A program made the position numbers and the translations under genes. The notes beneath the pieces were generated by a model. The model searched no databases, had not been told where the DNA came from, and was given only the letters and a program-made list of their open reading frames with translations. Below, one piece after another: positions 11,207-24,700 of a stretch of DNA of 64,000 nt; within the stretch, counting starts at the first letter, position 1; every line of letters begins with the position of its first letter. The stretch is taken from NCBI RefSeq assembly GCF_003945595.2, contig NW_024104321.1:496001-560000 (forward strand), read 5' to 3'. This DNA comes from Pipra filicauda (taxonomy: Eukaryota > Chordata > Aves > Passeriformes > Pipridae).

Positions 11207-14200
11207 GTGATTTTATTTTATTGTCCAGACCTGTATCGATCACTTTCTCGAGAACTTTTTCTTGCACTGCTTTTGCAAGAGTGATAAGAAATTAATGGAT
11301 CTGCAAAAAAATTTGTTATACCTGTTCAAAAGATATATTTTTCCTATCAGAGTTAATTTAAGAAAATCCTATGGTCTGTATGTATCTACTTATTCTTTGC
11401 AGTCCAAAAGGATTTAGAATATGTAAACTGAGTGACTGGGAAGGTTTTGGCCTGATTGTTAAGTAATCATAACGAAAAATTACATAAAGCATGCAAGAAT
11501 AGACAGAATTGTTAAAATTTGGTGTAAGTAATAAAGAATCTGAGAAGAGATGAGTTCATGAAAAAGATCAGGAAAATAACCTACCATACATTTAAGAAGC
11601 TCAACAAAAATCCTACAAGAAAATCTATGTTCTAACATACTAATGTGAACATCCAAAAATTAAAAGAACATTTTTTGTGGTGTTTTCTCTTAGAGTAAGA
11701 AGACAAATCTTAAAGTTTAAAATTATATTCTTTAAAATGTTTTCCCACAAATATTTCAGATTAGGTATGTTTAGAATAGTGTTGGACTATTAAAATGTCT
11801 AATTCTGCATGGATTCTGAATACATTATGGGTCATATTTATTGTTGGTCCTTAATCCCGTGTCAAATAAACTGAACTATAGTATCTCAGCTGTGTATAGG
11901 GATGATCATGCTTATTTCAAAGTATTTTTTTCTCTAGACTGAGAATGTAAGTCTCTTCTATGCACCTAACAAGAAGTACACTTAACTTTAGGCATTGGAA
12001 AATTAGATATGTGGTCCAGAGTGTTTGCTGTGGCTGATGGGTGAGAGGTGATTAATTTCATTCATCTGAGATGGGTTTTGGGCACAAAATGATCTAGTTT
12101 CTGGTGGATTCCTTCTGTCTATAAAGTACAAAGACATCCCAGACAATTGACCTAAATTTATTTCTTAATGTTTAGGTGAGTGAGATGAAGAAAGATAAAC
12201 CCCATCCTAAGTATCTGTTTACATCTATTTCAGGTTTTGTTTATAAGAGAAAAATATTGATTATTTCCATTTTCAACATTTTAAGATTTCCTCCATTTTG
12301 TAATGTAGATAAAACATGATTAACCCTGTTAATGCATAGCACAGCTTTACCTCTAATCCAAAGTGGTTTTGCAACATACTGTTATTCGTTTCACATTTGC
12401 TTTCTAAATGTATTTAACAGTGGGGTTTTTTATGTTCTAAGTTACACGAGAAAGTATTACTTAGCTTCAGTGTACAATTCAGTGCTGTTATTTTCCATCT
12501 TCCCACAATTTCTATTGTTAGAAGGAAAACACATGTTTCCATGCTTTTAACCTTCCCAGAAAGTTGATATCTAAATCAGTAGTGGAGCTGTGCATAGGAA
12601 TCAGTCATGGCTAGGCTTTGCGAACGAAGATCTGGGGATAGGAATAAGCAGAATATAAATACAGTTATTTATAAATAGCACATGGAAATGTCGACAAAAG
12701 TGATGCAGTAGTGATGTATCCAGTAGAAAGCATTCACCATTAGCTATACTTTGCCTAAGAAGATCTAAGTTGTTGTGCTAGTGTTAATAGTAACTGTTTT
12801 ATCCATTTATATATATAGATCAATGGGGAACCATTGAGACATAGCACATCACACTCACATCAATGACCAAAAGAAGCAACATCAATTATGGCACTGAAAG
12901 ATACCAAATGCTGGTTTTTTCCTTCCGTATGAATTTGGGCAGGGGGGTGGCTCAGTCTCTTTGTATAGGTATGAGGAAATATAATTAAACCACAAATTAT
13001 TATAACCAAAACATATTCTAGGGTAAGAGTTCTGTGTGTCACCAAGAAAGTCTTTCAGAGAAAGTATGCATCACAGAGCCTTTCCCTGCTGTAGGGCAGG
13101 ATGAACAGTGCTGCATTCTGTTTGATCTGTGACATTTCTCCAGGAAAAAAGCCTCCCTCACCTTTCATATTCACCAGTGTAAATCACAAATGTGTCTAGT
13201 GTAATGAGGTGAAAGCAGAATCTGTCCTCCAACCTAGATAGAATTGACATTTCCCTCTTGTGCGTTCCTGCAGGTGCCTTGGATGAAGCAGTTGTTAGTC
13301 TTCATGTCATCAACATACTGGTTTGCAGGATTTTGTAAAGTAGGCTTTTGAACAGTAATTCAAAATAGAGTCTGATAGTTATAATTCTTTTGGCCCCAGC
13401 ATTCTTGCTGGTATTTATCAAAGGATGGCGATAATGTTTCTTAAGAACTGCTATTCTTCCTATGCTTCCATTAGCAATGTGTGCATTTCCTTGTCATCTT
13501 CCCTCTGCTATGGTCCCTTCCATCACCTTTATACACTGTCATTGTGACTTTATAACTTCCTCTATTATACCTGTGTTTTCCTTTTCCCTTCCTTTCTCTT
13601 AGCTTTCTTTCATCCTTTTTAACTTGGGAAACCCATTTCTGATTCCAAGTTGCCTGTCTCCAGATGCCTGGAGTCTTAACTTCAACATTTAGACTTTTAT
13701 ATGGGAATCCTCAGGAGTATGTTTAAAGAAGGATAGATACAAGGAGGGAAACTTTAAAACAAGACTCCTCTCTCTCCTGAACACGTTAGGTGTTAGTAAT
13801 GGATGTTCTATAAAAATTAAAGTAAATTAAAAACAAATTATATTTACTAAAGCTCTATGAACTTCACAAAAAAGACATTCTGTGAAGCAGCAGTGAGAGC
13901 ATTTTTCTCTCTGTGAGAAGTAAGTTATGCTGAAATTCTGGCAACTAAGGAAGTTGCATATTCTACACTTGTCCTTTGCAAGAATAATATCTGGAAATGC
14001 TTTTGTGTATTTGTTTCTCTGCAATCTCTAAGAGTGCCTCCACATTATTTCTATGGCAGTGCTTTATTTGATTGATCCATTTTGCATGTTAGACTGTTTC
14101 TACAGCACATGAAGGAGCAGCTGGTATAGTTATCGAAGAGTATATTTCTGTTACTAGAGTCAGGTTGATCTCAGTGTTAGAACACCTTGTACCGTCTTCA

Positions 14201-14251
14201 ATTGGCGTGGCTATGGATGTTTGTGAATGAGAAAAGTGCACTCCATTAGTG
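11207..14251. other. Noncoding AT-rich interval
   Basis: After the right target duplication (gtgat, 11207-11211) the sequence returns to AT-rich unique DNA. Frames are all under 75 codons. A T/C-rich stretch around 13550-13620 is low complexity. No mobile element, exon or RNA gene was recognised. Confidence 0.55.
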
Positions 14252-14316
14252 TGATCCAACTCCCACAAGAGATAATGGGTAGTTCTCCACTGACTTTAAT
14301 GGGAAGTAGGATCAGG
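14252..14316. repeat. Fold-back amniote repeat relic
   Basis: The left end 'tgatccaactccca' and the right end 'tgggaagtaggatca' are imperfect inverted copies, and the centre contains 'ctgactttaatggg', the decayed form of the GACTTCAATGGGA block of a palindromic repeat common in turtles, crocodiles and birds. Only one short copy remains and no coding capacity is expected. The family name is not certain to me. Confidence 0.5.
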
Positions 14317-17300
14317 ATGTCAGTGCCTTGAAAAAAGCAAGGGTTTTGTTAAAAAAGTATTCTTTTTGAGAAGAGTGACATAATAGGGAAGAAACATTCC
14401 CTGTACCCTGTAAATGCCTTCTGCAAATATAGTCTTCTTCCTGCTTAGCTTCATAATAACCATGCTAATGAGGGTTTCTGTTTAATTTGAAATATATATT
14501 CACTTTCCAGATGATGTAGGAAAGAAGGATGCATTTATTGTGCTTTTGGCAGGCTTGTAAGGATTCTTCTGAGTGGATAAGAACCTGTTTTTCTTCCAGG
14601 TAATTTGGACCACCTCCACTCATTTGATTTTCACTATCACCAAAAATAATCCATGTAGGAGTTCCGTAAAGCTGCAAATTACAGTTAAGTTCAAATCCTT
14701 AAAGGCATTTCAAGTGCACATTGTAACAGAGACTCATAGTAATCAAGTTGCAGAAAGACTCTTATAACAGCTATCTCTCTCTTTCTGAATTGCTGGGGAA
14801 CAGGGAGATGTGGAAATTATGACTAATGTAATTGATGATCTTAAGGCTTTTAAATACCCAAGCTCTCAACAATCAAGATCTATTTGAGTTCAGAATCTAA
14901 TAAGTAGTAAATACAATAGGTTTCAGTAGGATGTTTTATCAGGTTCTCTGCAGCGCTTCCCCTCCTCCCTTGCTTTTATGGGCAGCATTACCATCTAATC
15001 AGCAGACAAGTTGGAAAATGTTATTGTGACAGATAATCACTTTTAGTTCATCATATTTCTTTTTGTTTGATACGAGTTACTGTGAGTTTGCTTATAATGT
15101 ACATTTTCAGAGGGTTTGTCCCCAATTTTTTAAACAGGTGAAAAAGAGCGTACTGTGATCCCAATCAATTTATTGTCAATTTATTTATTGTGTTCCAAGA
15201 AAGAAAAATACTTGCACAAAACTCTCACAAATAATGAATTAATGCCCTTTAGATTTCCCAGATACCTTAATTTATGAAACCCTTTTTAGTAATGATGACT
15301 GTTCCAAGATTTATTCTAATTATATACTGAGTAAGTTCTAGAAATGCTTTTTCAACTCAGTGGAAAAACTGTGTGCAATGAAGAGTTAATTTCAGCTCTT
15401 CATCTGTTTTCCTTTAATCTGCAGACCAGACTGAATGAATCCTAAATTCTACATTATGTTTCAGCTAAAAAAATAAGAAAACATTTGTCAGTGAAGAACC
15501 CAGCTCATGCTATTACCATAGGTACAGAGCCTCACACCCTTGCTTACGTGTTAATTTATCCACACAAAAAAAATCATGTTAGTGTGAGGTGAGTAAAAAA
15601 TATTTGCACCACTGGAAAAACTGCTAAATCACATTTCTCCAGATTCTCTGCAAAGCAAAATATGTTGCAGCTTTGCCTTTGATATTTCTTCATTTGGTAG
15701 AATGAAAACAGAAGGCTTTTTTTTTTCCAAGAAAGAATATATTTTCACTGCAAAAAGGGACTTTTCTTTCAAAACAAGGGAATGAAAACTGAGAAAATTT
15801 GCATAGGCAAAAAAACCCACCGTGTTTTATAAAGGGGCATTTGTTGATTTTGCTACAATAATTTAAAAGTACTTCTTTTCTCTTAGATACAAAATTTTAC
15901 CATTAACTAAGGTTTTTACAGATTCCCTTCATTCTTGACATAGGGAGAAGTCTAATACTGTTGAATCGCTGTTTTGGGGTATGTCTTTGCTGCAACATGT
16001 TTCCTGCCAAGTGTTGAACCCAATTCAGGTAATATTGTCAAACCTGTGGACATGTGAAATTGTCCTTGGACCAGTTAGGACAGGAGTTAAAATCTGACAT
16101 TCTGCTTTTTCTCAGGTTGATGTTCCACTTGGTAATGAGGCACAAAGTAATGAGCACTCTTAGATACCAATAGTCTTCAAGTGCCAATATCTGGCTCGCC
16201 TTGCTGCAAGCAAAGAACAGGCATATGTGCCCTGGAAGTCCTAACAACATGAATGGTACCTTTCCAAGCACGGTAACTTGGATGTGCTTTTGCAATATGC
16301 TCCTAGCTGTCCTAATGATACTGCAAAAGTATCAGCCTTGAAAGAAACACCCATGGTCCTGCCATTGATGGTCCTTATCCAAAGCGTTGACGGGATTAGT
16401 GCCACTGCTGTAGTGCAATGCAGTCAGTAAAAGGCAGCTCCTACCAGACTCCAGCAACTTGCAGGTGGACTGCGGATCTAGAGAAACGGCCCCGCAGCAC
16501 CACTGCAGTCCACTCCTGTACAGCCACTTAGGCAAACTCCTCCAAATTTTGAAAAATTTTGGAAAAACAAAGCAAAACTACTTCTTTACATTCAAACCCT
16601 AAAAGCTGTTAATATTTCTCAGTAAAGCAACTGAGGTCCAAAAGAGAGAAAAACCAGTGCGATGATCCTTGCTCAGGACTTTGATTCGGACTTCTCTTCT
16701 GATGAGTGCTGTAAGACCAGCATGTGCTCCAGCTGCTGCCTTGATGGGCAGCTATGATGTGGAGAGCACATTATTTCCACCTGCAGATATTTGCAGCAGG
16801 GAGAGTAGGGGAAGCTCTTTGTCACTCCCCCTCCTGCTTTAGACTAATAAAACTGTTGAGTCAATGCATTCTGTTTCCATGACCTTTGTTTCTGATGAAT
16901 CAACATTTTTTGTTTAAAAAAAAAAATTCTCTGTTGTAACATTTCCAATCCATTCTACTATCAATTGCAAAATTATGGCTATTGCCTTAAATGGTTTACA
17001 TTGGAAATAGTCAGAAAAGTCAGGCCAAATTGAGTATGCCTTGTAATACAGAAAGTGCTCTGTATCATTTTAAGCCTCCCAGAGTACATAAAATTTCTCT
17101 GGGTTCCCTTGTTCTGAGTATTAGCCCTACAATTTAGGCCCATGTTTGAAGCCTGACAGATTGGGAGGTATGATACTAATGCATGCATTAATTATGAATG
17201 CCTGGGTTAAATGAACAAATATTAACTAGTGAATGAGAGAGTTAAAGAATGTCTTAGTTTGCTGTTACTGTATTTCCCAGTGACAAAAATGAAAGCAAGC

Positions 17301-17429
17301 GAAAGAATCTTTTGGATGCAGAATTGTTTTTCCATGGATGAGGGATTACAGATTGGCTTTTTAACTTCAGCTTTTCCAAATAGTTTTTCAGTTATTTAAT
17401 TTACTCTACATGGAGTCTATTGATTATTC
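14317..17429. other. Noncoding interval
   Basis: AT-rich unique DNA with a more G+C-rich island at about 16,160-16,530 that opens two minus-strand chance frames of 85 and 67 codons. Neither resembles a known family. No repeat, exon or RNA gene was recognised. Confidence 0.5.
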
Positions 17430-17760
17430 AAGTTGGCAGTCAATTTTATAGGGCACCCCGCTGTTTCTTTGCTTAATGTAGTCAATGATTGTAATTGCTT
17501 GATCAGTGCAGCCCATGAAATAGGTTTTGTGTCTTTTTTACAATGCATTGATGGCTTTATCTGATGCAGTCTTGGCAGGGTCTAGGTTTTACAGCGCGAT
17601 CCTGAACTCCCAGAGGTCTCTAGATTAATGGCTATGGCTTTCTGTTGGAGCTGCTGATACTGCTCTCCAGAATGTATTCACACATCTGGCATGCCACACT
17701 TGGCAGTTGTGCCAGCTTTTTGTTGCGCAGTTACAGAATATCTCACCAGTGCCTAGTTAA
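17430..17760. promoter_or_regulatory. Candidate conserved noncoding element
   Basis: A balanced-composition block without repeats or open frames that contains clustered motifs such as 'gtcaatgattgtaattgc', 'tgatcagtgcagccc', 'acagcgcgatcctg', 'gattaatggct' and 'ttgttgcgcagtta'. CpG-containing words are kept in otherwise CpG-poor DNA. The texture suggests purifying selection, but this is inference from composition only. Confidence 0.33.
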
Positions 17761-18627
17761 CTGTTTTCACTAAGGGAATGAGATAAAAAGCCATCCACAG
17801 AGTTGTTGGCACACGCTCTGTGTCATTGTAATCACAAATTTTTAATTTTTCTATTACACTTTTTATACGGCCAATTGATGTTTAGAAACAACAAAGTACA
17901 CATGATATTTGTTGTATGAACTCTGATTTCATTCCACAAAAGATTCCAAGCTCATTGAGATTTCCTGTAAATGTCCCATTAATGTTTATTTCCAAAAAAA
18001 GGAACAAGCTTTCTGTTGTATTGTCAGCAAATAAATGGTTTAAAATTACACCTCTCTGGCTTAAATTTTTTTATGAACAGAAAGAAAGGAAATGTGGGTG
18101 GAAGAGCAGCAAGTGACCTTGCCTATGAGTGAAGTAATTTGTATGTCTTCCACCGGTTCATGTTAAATTAATTCAGCTTCACTTAGCTCTGCTTGAAAGT
18201 CAGTGTTTCATATTTGGTAGAACTTGAATCATATTATTAGAAATGTAAGATGTAGTTCTAATAAGCAGGCCAAGAAAATGTAATGAAATATGCAACACAG
18301 GTGCATAACTCCATGGACAATATAATTATATAGCACACGTACACCATTTACAGTGCCTAAGGTGACATCCTGCCAAAAATGTAGAAGTGTGATAGATTTT
18401 GGACCAGCTGTGGTATGAACTGATTTCCTCAGCTGAGCTTGACATAGAAACTGGACATGTGCAACCTCTATATTAATTCTTTTCTCTCCAGGTAGTAAGT
18501 TGTAAATGCATAATGCATCTTTGTGTAGTAAAGGTCTACTGAGAAGACATCTGGAATTTAATATTTAAAATTCCAAGTCTGTCTTTCCACTGAAATCTCA
18601 GTTATGTTGGCCAATAACACAAGAATC
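17761..18627. other. Noncoding AT-rich interval
   Basis: A 66-codon plus-strand frame at 17916-18116 is rich in Lys, Phe and Ser as expected from AT-rich chance sequence. I see nothing else. Confidence 0.55.
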
Positions 18628-18666
18628 ATACATATATATATTTATATATATATTTATATATATATG
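18628..18666. repeat. (AT)n microsatellite with TTT interruptions
   Basis: Alternating TA dinucleotides interrupted twice by 'ttta', giving a roughly regular AT-rich array of about 39 bp. It is a plain simple-sequence repeat, probably length-polymorphic. Confidence 0.85.
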
Positions 18667-21600
18667 CAATATTAATAACTCACGAACCCATGTGTTAACA
18701 ATCAATAGCCTTAATAAAATCTGTCACAAGAAAAAATAATGAGAATAGCATGGCAAACACTTTCAGTGTTACAGTCATTGTCTTGACATCACTACTGGAA
18801 TATTTTATTATTTCTGAGGATTTTAGAGCAGTGAAATCCAGTCATGTTCTAGAGGCCCATCCCAAAAATTTTTAAGCACATAAGTAACTGCTCATGTGAA
18901 CTGTTCCATGGAATTTGTCCCTTTGTTATCAGTATCAAGGCATTAAACAGATGGCTCCTCTCCTTCAAATACTACAAACTAGATACTTCCTTGAATGTTC
19001 TTTTCCATTATGAAAAACTTTATTATTTTTAATTTAATATTATCTTGAATAATCGGCTTGAAGGATTAAGGATCTTTAACATGGAAAATGTTAACAACTC
19101 ACAGGAATGAAGAGCCAAATGTCAGCATAAAAAATGTTACCAGAGGACTATCAAAAATAGCTTTATAATTTGCCTTCAGACATGGAAAAAAGATACCATC
19201 ACCTTTCTATGTTTCCAGATTTTATGAGCATTTGTGGTTCTTTTAAATGTAAAAAATTAAAAACCCAGTATTGAAGTTCACACTGAATATTACTCTTTCT
19301 GTACACTGTAAATTTATGGCTTCTGGAGTTGACATTATGTTTTTTTACCCTTGGTGGAACAATAAATAATAGTAGCATAATTTCTTAAGAAATGGCAAGT
19401 CAATCAAGAGTAATCTGAGAAACATAGATGGTGAAAAAAGGAAAAATAAAACATCATAAACTCATTTTTATACTATACCTTCCAGAGCAGTACATTCTGC
19501 CTTCTATTTTACACTCTATTTTGTCATTGAAAATTAAAGGTGAAGAAGAAGTATGATGACAAACACTGACAGATGAAAACATTGAAACAGATGTGTGAAA
19601 ATTTTCTGTAACATTTTTTCTCCTTAAAATTCACTTACAAAACCACCGTATTTCAATTGCTTACTTTTCCTAGTGTGACTAATAGGTACTGCTGTTAATA
19701 CTGCTAGGCACTGCTCTGATAACTCAAGATATCCTGATACACCTCAGTGAAAAGCACTGTACCTGTTGTGGGACAAAGTTTGTATGTTCACTTAGACAAT
19801 GATCAGTCTTTTTCTAAAGCAGGCAGCATCTACAGTATAGAGGAAATCTACACAGTACTTGTATGCAGAGTCTTACATGAGGTTTCTGTGAATTCAGTCA
19901 ATCCTGCCCCACAAACACAGTGGGTATTTTGCTGTGGCTTTTAAAAGAGACAGAACTTAATCTATACTTCTTTATGGCATCTATATTTGTTGAATTATCT
20001 TGGAGCATTGAACTGATCTTGAATTTTGTGTATCTGATACAAAATGCTACACCCCACTCACCATCCCTTTCACATTCACTATTAATTCTTCCCATGACAT
20101 CTGACTCTTTCAATATTGTCTCTCTTTATGTGAAAGTCATCCCCAGAAAGCAAGAGGAACTGTCCCTCATTCTCTTCATTAAATGACTTCTGAAATTCCA
20201 GACTTCTACTCAAATCACCACATGTAGGAGCTGCAAAGACTAGCAAGGTCCAAGATGGAGCCTTGGCTTTTCTTGTCAGTCTTGCATGACAGTTACTGGT
20301 TGTCACTTGTGACCTGTAAATGTTGTAGAATATCAGATAGCTCAGTATAGAATTTTCACAGTTGTCTGAATTTGTTTAAGCAAGTTTAGAATTGTTTTTC
20401 TAATTTTTAGTTTTGCCACAACTAAGAACATAGTTAAGAAACATATGTATGATTCTGCCTGCAAAATAATCTTCTGAAGCAAAATATCAACATCAGTATA
20501 TTCTATATGCGGTAAACAATAACAATAATAATTACTGAGTCTTAATTTGCTTGTTCAATTCGTGTGCTAACTTTTTATATATGGCTCCAAGACACAAAAT
20601 CAGCATCTTGAATGTAGTCAGCTTTCACTTTCCATCACAGTCTGTTTAAAAGACATATAGGCAGCCCACAAAGCACTAGTGTATTGATGTCTTGGGACAT
20701 ATTCCACTTCCAGTAAAATCAGTGGAAGGTGACTTTTGTCAACAACTTAAACGGAAACATTGTGTTCGAAAAGACCAAGAGGTAATCAAATTAAAAACAA
20801 GTAAAATGGTTTAGATCAAGAGCAGGGCCTTTTATTTCACTTAAAGTTCTGCGTGTAAAAGGTACATGACAGGAAAAGACCTGGTTTTGCCTTGAAGCTT
20901 GGACTAACTTAAGCCAAATTTATAAGCCTCTGGAACAGGGGTCACCTCTGCCAAAGGACCATAAAAGAGATGTCTTCTTTCTTTGTTTCTAAACAATCTC
21001 AGTGGTACTGGGAACCTCTAGATGAGCCTCGTTGGATTTCCAAACTGATTTCCAGGCTTGGGGTGTAATTCTGACCTACCCTTGGTACTTTTCAAGAAGT
21101 ACTGTGGTAGTCAAGGGACAGAGACAGAATTGAAAGGAAAAATCCTAATCTTCCAAAAGTTCAGTGTAAGTCCTTTATATGTCTTCATACTTTGTTTCTG
21201 TGTTTTTATATACTTTACTGGAAACTATACTCACCTGAGCTGATTGCTGGTGAGGGCAGCACAGCTTGTGTGCTTTGGAATAGGACACCACAGAGACAAA
21301 GATTTGTTGGTCTTTCACATTTCTGTGCCCTTACCCCTCCCATATACCGTGTTCTTCTCATGCAGGCAAAGGGCCTCCATTTGTTGGGAAGCTGAGGAAG
21401 ATGATTCACTGAATTCTTTTCCCCAGTGTTACTTTTGTAAGTGTAAATACTACATTTCAGCACTTGAGAGCTCAAAAATAATCTTTATTCTTGAAATATT
21501 TATACATATAGAGCATTACTGAAATAAGAATGCTTGATTACTTGGATTGGGTTACATGATTGTGACATACTTATTTTTAGTCCTTGTGCTGAATGGTAAC

Positions 21601-23639
21601 GGGAGACAGGGATTTAAAAAAAAAAAATAAAAAAGGAGAATAGATTCATTGCTAGTGAATGTTAACTATTAAACAACTCGTGTTTCTGCATATGGGAGAT
21701 GGCACCCTTTGGTTTCAAATTTCTGGTGTATCTGGTTCATACTGTGAGACACAAAACATAAAGATGAACACAGTACTCCCTTGCCACGTAAAGGTAGTAC
21801 AGATTTACTGAAATGAGACAGAGACAGTGACCTTGAAGACTCGGTAGAATAGGTAAAGAATCACCTCTGACTTGGTTGCTGGTGCATGGAGCTGCCTCTC
21901 AGCAGAGGGAACCAGAGCAGTGCTCAGAGCACTGCATTATCTGCCCCATTCCTATCTGAGCACATAACATAGTCACCATCCCAGGTAATTACTTTACTGG
22001 CACACACTGCAGTTTTTCCATCTGAGCTGTTTCCTGCAGGTACATTGCCATCAATCAGGCTTGTCCTTGAAGGCTTAATGATATAGTATTGCTGGGCATT
22101 TATGGGATATGCACATGCCATTATCAGACAAGTTATCTAAACTGTTGCTTTTAGTCAGATCATTCCAGATTGATCCATCTTTCTAACAATACTTTAGCTG
22201 TTAATTGAATATGGGCAGTAATGTTTTCCATGTTTCTTAATTATTTTACTCTTCTCAACCAGGTTCCTTCAGTGGATATTTATTTATTCAACCACAATGA
22301 TGCATACACTTACTGGCTGAAGCTGTATGAGCTCTAAAATCTGTCTGTCTGCTGAAAGCACAGCCATGCTCTGAAAGGAGACTGCAAGAGCTATATAGCA
22401 CAGTCAGGTCTCTTGCACCAGGGATTTTCATATGTGTTTGTTTTACAAACATAGAGTGATTTCTCTAATTGCAAGTCCTTGTTCTCTCTTACCTGTCATC
22501 ATTACCTGCAGCAAAGTGTTCTTAAGCTCAGTTGCCTTCTTGCCCATTAACTCCAGAGAAGGACCTTAGTGACACCTGTGCAAAACCATGGACTCTCCTG
22601 GGCTTAGGCAGTTGGAAGGGATGAGGACCGCTGGTGATCCTTTAGAAAATGCATGACTAATTGAGCCTCCAGCCTGGGTATCAAGGGAAAACAGTAGAAA
22701 TGTCTTTTTCTGTCACTTGTCTGAGCAGATTGTTCCAAGTTCAAAGAAAGAATAAATCTGCTTTCCCTTCTCTGGAGAAGAACATCATGTATTTTCAGGT
22801 AATTAGGATACCTCCCATATACCACCATCACATGGCTTTGAGTGGTGTCAGTGATGGGTATCAGCACTCTGATGACACTAGGGACTTCCCTCCAGATTTT
22901 GTTTTAAAAAAAAGGGTACAGGCTTTGCAATGGAAAAAAAAAAAAAGAGCAGCCAAGCAAATCTCTTTTTTTGTGTTTGTTTAGTTTTGAAAGACTTGCC
23001 TGAAGGTTCATTGGCATTCCTATTGCAGACAGTTTGTGCCTGGGCTTCCTTGCAGCAAAAAAGGGGGATTTTCCAGGCGTGTCAATATGTCCTTGGCTGC
23101 AGAAATACCTTTCATACAAAAGGCGTTTACAGTTTCTCCCACTTCACAAACAGTTGCTCCTTATGTATGTGCACTGGCGCAGCTTCACCCCGTGGTGTTT
23201 AACTGGTGCTGTTTATGATGGTTATATTCTTACCAGTTTTTCTGATGTACTCTCACCTTGTCAATACTGTCATGCAGTTCTTCAGCAAGAGGATTTTTTT
23301 TACCTGAATTTCTCTATCTGTAGATGGTTTTTCCCTATCGTTTCACAGCTGCACTGACTTTGCCCACCTGACCATCACCAGTAATTTTTGAATCATTGGC
23401 CAAGTGTAACCCAAGATAGCAAGGTCTGTCTCAAAGGCAAGAAACCCCCACATATTTTCTGAAATTCAGTGACAGGGGAAGAAGTAAGGCTTGAACAGGA
23501 CCCTTCATAGAGGAAAGGCTGCAGAGTGAGTGCAGGCCATACCTCTTCTGCTTGGTCACAGGTCTGTGCACTCAGTGCCAGGGATGGGTGATAGCATGTG
23601 GCACAGGGTCAGCCCTGGATAAAGACAGGATAATATTAG
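18667..23639. other. Noncoding interval
   Basis: About 5 kb of largely unique AT-rich DNA. Chance frames of up to 107 codons occur at 22661-22984 and 23034-23357, overlapping in several phases and strands, which argues against coding. A run of A residues lies near 22930-22945. The last 200 bp (about 23440-23640) rise in G+C and may be a more decayed upstream part of the CR1 copy that follows. Confidence 0.5.
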
Positions 23640-24700
23640 GAGAAGTTGGCAACCCTTGGCTTGGACAGGTGCACTCTTTACTGGCTTAAAAACTGCCTAG
23701 ATGGCCAGGCCCAAAGAGTGGTGGTGAATGACACGACATCCGGTTGGCAACCAGTCACAGTGTGATTCCCCAGGGCACAGTATTTGGGCTAGTTCTATTT
23801 AATATCTTCATTGACGATCTGGATGAGGGTATCAAGTGTATCCTCAGTAAGTTTGCAGGAATACCGAGTTATGTGGTAGTGTTGATCTGCTGGAGGGTAG
23901 GAAGGCTCTGCGGTGGCATCTGTACAGGCTGAATGAATGGTCTGAGGCTCGTATGAGGTTCAACAAGGCGAAGTCCTGCACTTGAGTCACAACCCTATGC
24001 AGCGCTACAGACTGGGGAAAGAGTGGCTAGAATGCAGCCCAGCAGAAAAGGATCTGGGGGTGCTAGTCAACAGTGGCTGAACATGAGCCAGCAGTGTGGC
24101 CCAGGTGGCCAAGAAGGCCAATGGCATCCTGGCCTGTATCAAAACCAGTGTGGCCAGCAAGACCAGAGCAGTGATTGTCCTCCTGTACTGGACCTTGGTG
24201 AGGCTGAACCTCAAGTGCTGTGTCCAGTTCTGGGCCCTTCACTACAGGAGGGGCATTGAGGTGGTGGATGTGTCCAGAGAAGGGCAAGAAAGCTGGTGAA
24301 GGGTCTAGAGAGTAAGTCACATGAGGAGCAACTGAGGGAACTGGAGTTGTTTAGCCTGGAGAAAAGGAGGCTCATGGGAGACCTTATTGCTCCCTATAAC
24401 TACCTGAAAGGAGGTTGTAGCAAGGCATGAGTCAGTCTCTTCTCCCAGGCATCTAGTGAGAAGACAAGAAGAAATGGTCTCAAGATGCACCAGAGGAGGT
24501 TCAGGCTGAACATCAGGAAGAATTTCTTCACTGAAAGGATTGTTAAGCATTGGAATGGACCATCCCTGGAAGCGTTCAAGAAATGACCGGATGTGGCACT
24601 TAGTGCTATGGTTTAGTTGACAATGTGGTGTTCAGTCAAAAGTTGGACTCGATCTTGAAAGTCTTTTCCAACTTTAATGATTCTATGAGTCTATGATTCC
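23640..24700 (+). mobile_element. CR1 LINE, 5'-truncated, with end of reverse-transcriptase ORF
   Basis: Translating in shifting frames gives classic CR1 ORF2 C-terminal text: '[19 protein letters not shown]' at about 23774-23830 (reverse-transcriptase palm/thumb region), 'MAQVAKKANGILACIKTSVA' at about 24096 and the conserved WxLVRLNLKCCVQFWA block at about 24190-24230. The 3' untranslated end follows, with 'ttggactcgatcttgaaagtc', 'ttttccaactttaatg' and the tail 'attctatgagtctatgattc'. The ORF is broken by stops and frameshifts, so it is dead. The expected catalytic centre lies in or upstream of the retained part and the reading frame is lost there. About 1.06 kb remains of an element of roughly 4.5 kb. 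Confidence 0.95.

Noticed and set aside
24005..24320. Overlapping frames of 67-85 codons on both strands
   Set aside because: One is the decayed CR1 reverse-transcriptase ORF and the others are its shadows.
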